Shown: positions 24,340 to 30,885 of the stretch, piece after piece
Position numbering within the stretch: position 1 is the stretch's first letter
Layout of the letters: each line of letters begins with the position of its first letter
Assembly: GCA_964625145.1 (NCBI GenBank)
Contig: CAZVAQ010000013.1
Location: 1-39,971 of the forward strand
Length of the DNA: 39,971 nt
Direction of reading: 5' to 3'
Source: CAYTRP01 sp964625145
GTDB lineage: Bacteria > Sumerlaeota > Sumerlaeia > SLMS01 > JAHLLQ01
Notes under the pieces: generated by a model
Databases searched by the model: none
Told to the model about the DNA's origin: nothing
What the model saw: the letters and a program-made list of their open reading frames with translations, nothing else
Made by a program: the position numbers and the translations under genes

Positions 24340-25485
24340 CTATACCCGCACCGCCCTCTTCTCCGCCGCCGCGATGTAACCGTCGATTACGCGCCCCCCC
24401 TCCTCCCAACTGTCCGCCCGATGACACAGCACCACGCCCGTGGGGAAACGGTCCAGGACAGCGCCCGACAACAGCTCCTCCTCCGGAACCACAACGCGGA
24501 TCAATGGCGCATGCCTTTCCTGGGCGAGTGCATAGATGGCCCCCAGGTCATTCATCTCCGGCTGCCCCAGATCCAAGCTCTGGATGTGCAACAACTCCAG
24601 AAACACCGACGCATGCCCCCCAAGATTCCCGCAGCTATGAATGCCCCCACCTCCCAACGCACCAAGCACCCGGTCATCATGCGGCGCCACTTGATCACGA
24701 TACATGGAGGGCGACATCATCAGCACCGAATCATCCCGCAGAAGGATGCGCCCGCGAAGCGGAACCGCATGTTGGTGGGAAATTCCATCCCGTCCGTCCG
24801 TCACCCACGGCTCCAGATGATGCGCCAACGCCACCTGTGTCTTGGAGATCGCATCCAGCGCCGCGTCGACCTTGTCCTGCTCCTCGACCAGGTCCGCATA
24901 CACACCACTGCCGAGAATCAGCTCCAGCGAGTCGAAGGGACCCTGCAGGTCCGGCAGCACGACACGGATGAGATCTCGCAACTCGGGCACCTGCGACAGG
25001 GTCTCATGATAGGCCTGCATCGTCTCCACGACGCGCGGCGCCCATCCACGCGCCAAGTCATGGGGATCCTGATTCAACACATCCCCCAGCAGAATCGCGT
25101 GGTCGTCTGTATGAACGATCCACGGCGGGTTCTCCCCCACCTGCCGCACCGGCGCGCCGTACATGGAAGCGACCACCACGGTCCCAAAGTTCGCCCGCAC
25201 CGTCAAAGGCAGGTCGTCGCGCACCAAATGATGATGGGCGATGCTGGTCCCGAACGCGTGGACCAGCTCATTGGTAAGCATCTTCTCCGGGTCGGAGAAA
25301 GTCTCCGCCACGGGATACGGCTGGAACAGAGGCTCCTGGGGAAGCGGGCAGGAGAGGATGATCGGAAGTCGGTCGACCGGCTGCCACTGCAGTGCCATTC
25401 GGCTCCGTTGTTCGGACTCCCGGATCCTCCCCCGGTTGATCGTCCGCACGAGATGTTCGAGGAGGGCTTCCAGACGGGCGTTCAT
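24340..25485 (-). CDS. Uroporphyrinogen decarboxylase (URO-D) family protein
   Basis: 381 residues. Motifs of the URO-D/MtaA-CmuA superfamily (a TIM-barrel fold) are visible: an N-terminal helical region, LPDLQGPFDSLELILG (about 190), HQHAV with a metal-ligand-like His, and GIHSCGNLGGH (about 288-298), where the Cys/His cluster resembles the zinc site of the methyltransferase branch more than true haem-pathway HemE. No corrinoid-binding protein or methyltransferase partner is adjacent, so the reaction is unknown. The start ATG follows GGAGG by 7 bases. A short direct/inverted repeat 36 bp upstream (25521-25538) may be its operator. Confidence 0.8.
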   Translation of the reverse strand: MNARLEALLEHLVRTINRGRIRESEQRSRMALQWQPVDRLPIILSCPLPQEPLFQPYPVAETFSDPEKMLTNELVHAFGTSIAHHHLVRDDLPLTVRANFGTVVVASMYGAPVRQVGENPPWIVHTDDHAILLGDVLNQDPHDLARGWAPRVVETMQAYHETLSQVPELRDLIRVVLPDLQGPFDSLELILGSGVYADLVEEQDKVDAALDAISKTQVALAHHLEPWVTDGRDGISHQHAVPLRGRILLRDDSVLMMSPSMYRDQVAPHDDRVLGALGGGGIHSCGNLGGHASVFLELLHIQSLDLGQPEMNDLGAIYALAQERHAPLIRVVVPEEELLSGAVLDRFPTGVVLCHRADSWEEGGRVIDGYIAAAEKRAVRV

Positions 25486-25520
25486 GGCATTCCTCCATGA
25501 TGGGGCAACTCATCACCGCC

Positions 25521-25538
25521 GATATATCAGACATATCA
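25521..25538. promoter_or_regulatory. Candidate operator upstream of the URO-D gene
   Basis: GATATATCAGACATATCA holds a direct repeat of ATATCA (25524-25529 and 25533-25538, 9 bp apart) and an inverted GATAT...ATATC. It is an AT-rich island in GC-rich DNA within the 280-bp divergent space between the URO-D gene and the TPR gene. No regulator is identified. Confidence 0.3.
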
Positions 25539-25765
25539 CACCCGATAAGCCCGAAATCAAGGCTTTCCGGAAAGTTCGCCTCTTCCGTCTCCTTGATCCC
25601 CCCGCAAATCCCGACCTGTGCTCTCATCCACCTTGGGGTGCCAGCCCACCACTCACGCCACACTTGCCATGGCGTAGATGTGCCTTTTGCATCGAAGCCG
25701 GGTTCCGGTTGCCCGGCCAGACCCCAGCCCAAACCCTGCATCGCCGCCGCGGACGGCTCAACTGT

Positions 25766-26530
25766 ATGACACTTCTAACGGCACTGGCACACCCCCTCCT
25801 CCTCCTGGCGCTCTTCTCCGCCTGGGTTTGGTGCCTGGTGGACGCCTTGAAGGGGCATCGCCCGTGGGGATGGGTGATCTTTGTCGCCGTGTTCCCGGTC
25901 GTTTCCGTCCCCTTCTATTTCCTGAACTACAAGGTCTTCGGTTCCGGCAAGTCGGGCCTCGTGGACGAAGAGATCCGCTGGGCCCGGCGCTTGCGCGAGC
26001 TGGAAGAACAGGCCCGTGAGACCGACGTCGTCGGCGTGCATCGCGAAATCGCCGACCTGCACTTCCAGCGCGGCCACCATCGCCGCGCGCTGGAGAGCCT
26101 CAAGCGGGTGCTGGATCAGGACCCCGAAGACCTGCGCTCACAATTCCAGGCGGGAGCCAGCATGATATCCCTTGGTCATCTGGACGCAGGCATCACCCAT
26201 CTGCAATACGTCGTGGAAGAGGACCCACGCTATGCCGCCGGCGAAGCCAAGCTATGGCTGGCCAACGCCTACATTGCAAAAGGCGAAAGCGCACAAGCCT
26301 TCTCCCTTCTCGCAGAGCTGACCCGTGATCACAACCTGCCCCAAGCCGCCATTCGTTACGCGCGCATGTTGGAGGAACAGGGATACACCGGCGAGGCCCG
26401 CGCACGGCTCCAGGAGATGCTCGAAAAATCCGAGGATCTCACCGGGGAACAGAAGCGTAAGAATCAGCGCTGGATCAACGAAGGAAGGAAGATGCTGGAC
26501 CGATTGGGTGAATCAAGTGGCACCAAGTAA
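25766..26530 (+). CDS. Membrane-anchored TPR protein
   Basis: 254 residues from ATG 25766. Two N-terminal membrane helices (about residues 6-26 and 33-54) with the turn VDALKGHRPWGWVIF resemble a PLDc_N-type membrane hairpin. A charged helical segment (about 65-85) and tetratricopeptide repeats follow (about 85-200): ADLHFQRGHHRRALESLKRV, AGASMISLGHLDAGITHLQY and AKLWLANAYIAKGESAQAFS. TPRs mediate protein contacts, here probably on the cytoplasmic face. No clear ribosome-binding site is seen; the frame is open far upstream over the URO-D gene, but that part does not look coding. No neighbour shows its partner. Confidence 0.75.
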   Translation: MTLLTALAHPLLLLALFSAWVWCLVDALKGHRPWGWVIFVAVFPVVSVPFYFLNYKVFGSGKSGLVDEEIRWARRLRELEEQARETDVVGVHREIADLHFQRGHHRRALESLKRVLDQDPEDLRSQFQAGASMISLGHLDAGITHLQYVVEEDPRYAAGEAKLWLANAYIAKGESAQAFSLLAELTRDHNLPQAAIRYARMLEEQGYTGEARARLQEMLEKSEDLTGEQKRKNQRWINEGRKMLDRLGESSGTK

Positions 26531-26882
26531 TGCTGCCGTTCAATCGCTTGATTTCAGCTGGAATTGCAGTTCCAATAACGCCCAACCGGGCTGCTGTATC
26601 CAAGAGCATTTTGCATCCCACTGTGCACGCGATTGAATGCAACCGATTGAGGATGTCGCACGCAGCTCCTAATCAAGGATGGTCCCGGCAGGGATCACAT
26701 TTAGATGGCCCGGTATCGTCCCGAAGGGCGATGCCGGGTTGCATGCGCACAGATGATCGCATCCCGGATGGGATGGCACAACGCACGCGGACGACACGGA
26801 ACTGGCACGACAACTCTTCGCCAAATACGCAAGGGGAGCAATATTCGAAGCGCATACAGGGCCCATGCCGGGTCCGTTCAAA
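26531..26882. other. Gene-free convergent interval with a REP-like hairpin
   Basis: 352 bp between the convergent TPR and methyltransferase genes. Short frames exist on both strands but lack ribosome-binding sites and protein-like composition. The only structure I see is the hairpin at 26709-26738. No tRNA, attachment site or IS end is visible. Confidence 0.6.
26709..26738. terminator. Long hairpin, possible bidirectional terminator or REP-like element
   Basis: CCCGGTATCG (26709-26718) pairs with CGATGCCGGG (26729-26738), one T-G wobble; inside it CCC pairs with GGG across a GAA loop with one bulged T. The resulting 13-bp stem is very stable. No T tract follows on the + strand, so a classical terminator is not certain. 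Confidence 0.45.
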
Positions 26883-27626
26883 TCAACCCTTCTGGCAAAC
26901 CAAGATCATCTCCGTCGATGTACGCGGTGCAAATAGCTCCCGTGGGCGCAGCGATCCGAACTCCTCGATCACCTGCAACCCTGCAGCGTTCAACAATCGC
27001 CCAATCTCCCCACGCGTGTACAATCGCAATGAAAACTCCCAACTCTGCGCCGCATCGCCCACCTGCCAATGCCCGCGCCCCACAAGGGCTTTAGCGTCCT
27101 CATCGTAGTGATACGATTCCGTCAACGATGCCTTGTTGCTCAGCATGCGCATGGGCGGGAACTCGCGCGTGATGCGCGCCATCACCGGACGGTTCGGGCA
27201 TTGAAGCACAAACTTTCCGCCCGGTGCCAGTGCGCGGCCAATCCCCGCGATGACACGAGCGTTGTCTTGTTTGTCGAAATACCCAAACGTGTTGAAGATG
27301 CAATAGGCGCCGCCCAGCGAAGCATTCGCAACGGGCAGATTGCGCATGTCCGCCTGCACCGCCGTGCGGCCCCGTCGCGGAAGCTTTGCCAACAAGTGCC
27401 GGAATCGATCCAGCGCGACAACCTTGATGCCCTTCCTTGCCAGAGGCCCAGCATGACGGCCAAAACCAGCGCCAACGTCCAACACCATCCCCTTGCAGTC
27501 GGCGAAGACTTCCGACAGCAAGCCGACCTCACTCTCGGTGGCCGCCTTGTCGAACAGCGGTCCGCGATAAACCTCCGAGTAAAGGTGCGTAAAGAATGTG
27601 GGGGCCCAATCGGCCATCTCGATCAC
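26883..27626 (-). CDS. Class I SAM-dependent methyltransferase
   Basis: 247 residues. SAM motif I is GMVLDVGAGFGRHAGPLARK (about residues 46-65), followed by the acidic loop VVALDR (about 70) and VQADMRNLP (about 89-97), then the post-I motif GAYCIFNTFGYFD and ALAPGGKFVLQ, all in the usual order for a Rossmann-fold methyltransferase. The substrate is unknown. The GTG start lies 1 bp after the aroB stop; ATG 27617 three codons on is an alternative. Same-strand tight spacing implies co-transcription with aroB and secG, but no functional link is evident. Confidence 0.85.
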   Translation of the reverse strand: MIEMADWAPTFFTHLYSEVYRGPLFDKAATESEVGLLSEVFADCKGMVLDVGAGFGRHAGPLARKGIKVVALDRFRHLLAKLPRRGRTAVQADMRNLPVANASLGGAYCIFNTFGYFDKQDNARVIAGIGRALAPGGKFVLQCPNRPVMARITREFPPMRMLSNKASLTESYHYDEDAKALVGRGHWQVGDAAQSWEFSLRLYTRGEIGRLLNAAGLQVIEEFGSLRPRELFAPRTSTEMILVCQKG

Positions 27627-27627
27627 G

Positions 27628-28722
27628 TCAGCGCGCGCCTATCTGCTCAAGTGCGGACACGACCAAACGGTCATCCACACCCTTCACGAGTTTCACATGC
27701 CCCATGCGGGTTGGCAGGACATAGCGCACGCTCCCCGAGACGGCCTTCTTGTCAACACGCGTGCGATCGACCAACTTCTGAATGGAAGCAGTGGCCGTCA
27801 ATCTGGTCGGAAGGCCGTTCTTGCGCAACAGTGCCACAAGCCGCTCATGCTCCACATCTGTCCAATCCTCAAACTTCATCCCCACTGCTATCAGCGAGGC
27901 CGCGACCATCCCGATGGCGATGGCCTCTCCATGCCGATAGGCCGAGTAATCTCCTTCCGCCTCGATGGCATGACCGAGAGTATGCCCAAAGTTCAGGATG
28001 GCGCGAAGTCCCGTGGTCTCGCGCTCGTCATTGGCGACGACCTCCGCCTTGATCTCGACAGAGCGCTTCACAATGTGGGCTAGATCCTCCCGCGAAAGCT
28101 CCGACGGCCGTTGCTCCAGCCAGCCGAACAGCTCCGCATCGCGAATCACCCCGTACTTGATGACTTCCGCCATCCCCGACCGCAGTTCCTCGATTGGCAG
28201 CGTGGAGAGCGACTCAATGTCCGCGACGACAAGCGATGGCTGCCAGAATGCACCGACAAGATTCTTTCCAGCGGCCAGGTTGATCCCGGTCTTTCCGCCC
28301 ACACTGGAATCCACCATGGCCAACAGCGTGGTCGGGACCTGCACAAACGGAATTCCGCGCAGAAACGATGCTGCCAGATACCCGCCAAGATCGCCCAGCA
28401 CTCCCCCGCCAACAACGATCAGAGCCGTGTCGCGCGTGTACGCGCGCCCGGCCATGAACTCCCACAACCTGTCAAGCTGCGAGGCGCACTTGGACTTCTC
28501 GCCCGACGGCACCGACACGGAATCGAAATGCAAACTTGCGGTCGCCAGCGATTGCTCGACTCGCTTCGTCCACGTATCCGCGACGGCCTCGTCATAGACG
28601 ACCAGATAGCGCGACGCAGTCATCCGCTCGCGAATGAAGCCGGCGGCATCACCCAGCAGACCGCATCCAACGATCACATCGTAGGCGCGATCACCGAGCG
28701 GGACGTGAACAGTGGCTGTCAT
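27628..28722 (-). CDS. aroB: 3-dehydroquinate synthase
   Basis: 364 residues, normal for AroB. It converts DAHP to 3-dehydroquinate in the shikimate pathway using NAD+ and a divalent metal. Hallmarks: GGGVLGDLGGYLAASFLRG (NAD+ loop, about 100-118), PTTLLAMVDSSVGGKTGIN (about 122-140), the metal-ligand Glu in EVIKYGVI, and the metal-ligand histidines in NFGHTLGHAIE and HGEAIAIGM. The start is the ATG at 28722, 16 bp after the secG stop; earlier in-frame codons run into secG and are not protein-like. Likely co-transcribed with secG. Confidence 0.97.
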   Translation of the reverse strand: MTATVHVPLGDRAYDVIVGCGLLGDAAGFIRERMTASRYLVVYDEAVADTWTKRVEQSLATASLHFDSVSVPSGEKSKCASQLDRLWEFMAGRAYTRDTALIVVGGGVLGDLGGYLAASFLRGIPFVQVPTTLLAMVDSSVGGKTGINLAAGKNLVGAFWQPSLVVADIESLSTLPIEELRSGMAEVIKYGVIRDAELFGWLEQRPSELSREDLAHIVKRSVEIKAEVVANDERETTGLRAILNFGHTLGHAIEAEGDYSAYRHGEAIAIGMVAASLIAVGMKFEDWTDVEHERLVALLRKNGLPTRLTATASIQKLVDRTRVDKKAVSGSVRYVLPTRMGHVKLVKGVDDRLVVSALEQIGAR

Positions 28723-28738
28723 CCGGTGGACTATGGAC

Positions 28739-29167
28739 TTATTCGGTGGCTGGGGCGTCAGTTGCCGGAGCAGCTTCCGATGCAGGTGCAGACGGCACCT
28801 CAATCGCAAGAGCCTCTCCCGAAGTCGCCGGAGCGCTGGCTCCCTGCGGATTGATGGTGATCACCGCCGGCGAGGAAGGTTCATCGGAAAGGGCCAACAG
28901 TGATCGTTGTTCGAGGCTGCCCAGAAGCGTCAGGGCCAGCGCCAATCCACCAAAGATAACCCCGGCGTACATGGTCCAGCGGGCCAGTGACTTCTCCGCC
29001 TGCGTGGCACCGAGAGTCTCGGTGATCGCAGAACCAGCCGTGCTGCCGCCTCCGAGTCCACCCAGACCACCGCCAGACTTACCGGGCTGGATCAGGACGA
29101 TGAGCACAATAAACGCCGCCAGAAGGATGTAGGCAGCAGTCATCAGGAATAGAAGGATAGGGAACAT
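28739..29167 (-). CDS. secG: Preprotein translocase subunit SecG
   Basis: 142 residues from ATG 29167. Two membrane helices (about residues 3-24 and 62-82) flank the family signature LIVLIQPGKSGGGLGGLGGG and the segment ITETLGATQAEKSLARWT. SecG is the small accessory subunit of the SecYEG channel. The C-terminal ~55 residues form an Ala/Pro/Ser/Glu-rich tail that most SecG proteins lack or have shorter. The frame remains open upstream to 29329, but that part is basic, Pro-rich and lacks a membrane start, so I exclude it. First gene of the secG-aroB-methyltransferase run. Confidence 0.92.
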   Translation of the reverse strand: MFPILLFLMTAAYILLAAFIVLIVLIQPGKSGGGLGGLGGGSTAGSAITETLGATQAEKSLARWTMYAGVIFGGLALALTLLGSLEQRSLLALSDEPSSPAVITINPQGASAPATSGEALAIEVPSAPASEAAPATDAPATE

Positions 29168-29238
29168 GATCTCTTTTGCGAGTTCCGGGAGTGTGAAGTT
29201 CCGGGGGGCGTGAGACGCCCGAACGGAGGTTCTGCGGC

Positions 29239-29409
29239 ATGGTAGCGTCGCAGGGGGACAAGGATTTCGTCGAGGAGGAGGTAGCGAGTCAAGCCGTGTA
29301 TCGATTTCATCCAGATGCCGCCGCGGCAAGTGGCCCCATCGCCATCGGCAATCTCTGGTTGACCCCTACGGAGATCGAGAAGGATCAAGCATCTACGATG
29401 TCAGGGTGA
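29239..29409 (+). CDS. Possible small protein, 56 residues
   Basis: A short frame from ATG 29239 to TGA 29409 with GGAGG (29225-29229) nine bases upstream. It predicts an acidic, soluble peptide (start MVASQGDKDFVEEEVA, end EIEKDQASTMSG) with a Tyr-Arg-Phe-His segment in the middle. It ends 25 bp before the HU-like gene and could share its transcript. No family recognised; codon use is only moderately GC-rich in third positions, so it may be chance. Confidence 0.4.
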   Translation: MVASQGDKDFVEEEVASQAVYRFHPDAAAASGPIAIGNLWLTPTEIEKDQASTMSG

Positions 29410-29434
29410 GCTGACTGCCACGCGAGGTGTTGGT

Positions 29435-29734
29435 ATGACCAAGGCCGAAGTTGCGAACCTGCTGATCGAAAGAACGGGGCTTCCCCGGGCGGAAGCCTAT
29501 CAGGCAGTCGAGATTTTCCTCAACTGCGTCAAAGAAGCCCTCACCCGGGGGGAAAAGGTATCCCTCGTTGGTTTTGGAACTTTCCTGGTCAAGAGCAAGA
29601 ACCCGCGAAACGGGCGCAATCCGCGCACGGGCGAGCAGATCTCGATCCCCGAGAAAAAGGTCGTGGTGTTCAAGCCCGGGAAGTCATTCCGCGACATGGT
29701 GAACTCCCCCGGAGGTCGGGCAGTGACCGGCTGA
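29435..29734 (+). CDS. HU/IHF-family DNA-binding protein
   Basis: 99 residues with the complete HU/IHF fold: helical N-terminus MTKAEVANLLIERTGLPRAE, the turn VSLVGFGTFLVK (about 43-54), the DNA-binding arm with RNGRNPRTGEQISIP (about 58-73, containing the minor-groove-intercalating Pro in RNPRTG) and VVVFKPGKSFRDMVN at the end. These dimers bend DNA and compact the nucleoid. Sequence alone does not separate HU from IHF here. GAGGTG lies upstream of the ATG at 29435. Confidence 0.95.
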   Translation: MTKAEVANLLIERTGLPRAEAYQAVEIFLNCVKEALTRGEKVSLVGFGTFLVKSKNPRNGRNPRTGEQISIPEKKVVVFKPGKSFRDMVNSPGGRAVTG

Positions 29735-29767
29735 CGCCGGCTGCCACCCACTTTCCCAAGGTTTCAA

Positions 29768-30634
29768 TTGACTACCCAGCGACGAGCGAAGCGCCCCCGT
29801 CCCACCATCGGCCCGGAGAAGGATTTCTCTGCCTTGCTCGGCAGCCCACTGATTGCCGGGGTGGACGAGGTCGGCCGCGGGCCCATAGCCGGGCCGGTGG
29901 TGGCGGCCGCCGTCCTGTGGGCACCCGGCGCCCGCCGGCCAGCCGGGATCACGGACTCCAAGTTACTCACAGCCAATCAGCGCGAGAAGCTGGCCCACCG
30001 CATAAAGGCCCGGTGCTTGGCATGGGGCATCGGTTTCTCTCACGCGAACGAGATCGATCTGGTAAACATCCTTGAAGCTACCCGACTTGCGGCCGTCCGA
30101 GCTGTCGAGGACCTGGAAGCCCGGCTGTCCACCCGCTTTGGAGAGCCTCAGCGCCTCGCGGGCCTTGTCACCGACGCACTGGAGATCCCTGCGCTGAATC
30201 TGCCCACCTTGTCCATCATCAAGGGGGACCAGATATCGGCAAGCGTCGCATCGGCCTCCATCCTGGCCAAGACGGCACGGGACGCTTATATGGACGAATC
30301 TGCCCGGGAGTATCCGGGGTACGGGTGGGAATCCAATCGAGGGTACCCAACTGAGGAGCACTATGAGGCCCTCATGCTGCATGGGCCGACCACCAATCAC
30401 CGGATGACATTTCGGGGGGTGGGTTTCTTCTGCGAGCGGCTTCGCCATTCGCGCTCCTTCGAGGAATTGAGGAGCCGCATCGAATCGGTCACAGAAGCCC
30501 GTGCCGAGAGGGAGCAACTGCAGTCGGCAGTGGATGGAATCAGCGGGAGAATACCTCCCTGCGAGGTGCAGGCACTGCGCAATTTGATCCTGTCGGGGCA
30601 GGAATCGAGCCTTGCAGATGGGCAAAGACCTTGA
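29768..30634 (+). CDS. rnhB: Ribonuclease HII
   Basis: 288 residues from a TTG start, supported by AAGG six bases upstream. The catalytic signature AGVDEVGRGPIAGPVVAAAV lies at residues 29-48 with the Asp-Glu pair, followed by GITDSKLLTANQREKL, a third acid in LVTDALEIP, and KGDQISASVASASILAKTARD with the fourth. RNase HII cuts RNA in RNA-DNA hybrids and removes misincorporated ribonucleotides. A C-terminal extension of about 60 residues beyond the usual fold is present (after GVGFFCERLRHSRSF). It follows the HU-like gene by 33 bp. Confidence 0.96.
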   Translation: MTTQRRAKRPRPTIGPEKDFSALLGSPLIAGVDEVGRGPIAGPVVAAAVLWAPGARRPAGITDSKLLTANQREKLAHRIKARCLAWGIGFSHANEIDLVNILEATRLAAVRAVEDLEARLSTRFGEPQRLAGLVTDALEIPALNLPTLSIIKGDQISASVASASILAKTARDAYMDESAREYPGYGWESNRGYPTEEHYEALMLHGPTTNHRMTFRGVGFFCERLRHSRSFEELRSRIESVTEARAEREQLQSAVDGISGRIPPCEVQALRNLILSGQESSLADGQRP

Positions 30635-30680
30635 CGGGAAGAGCGGCGGGGGGACGTTATCCCCTCCGCCAACGGTCTTT
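30624..30680 (+). terminator. Two-part stem-loop after rnhB, terminator-like
   Basis: AAAGACC (30624-30630) pairs perfectly with GGTCTTT (30674-30680), enclosing an inner stem GGCGGGGGG (30645-30653) with the CCTCCGCC arm ending at 30670. The outer arm ends in TTT. It overlaps the rnhB stop and precedes the glycan-export operon, so it may end rnhB transcription. The first-pair distance is large, so the inner stem is the more certain part. Confidence 0.45.
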
Positions 30681-30885
30681 CAGATTCGACCAAGGCGGGG
30701 CAGTCGCCAACGCATCCATTCCGTAGGGTGCCCCGGGGGCGTCCTTTGGGGGTGGGCTGAAAAGGCAGCAATGGGCTCTTGACGGCGAAAGGCTTGTGCG
30801 TGTGAGACTTACCGGGATGCAGCAAAGCCGCTGGGTCGGTTGGTTTGATGGGAGTGTATTGTCAGGTCCGAAGAGGTGAGGGCGC

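Noticed and set aside
30779..30807. TTGACG as a promoter for the Wzc-like gene
   Set aside because: No acceptable -10 hexamer is found at 16-18 bp.
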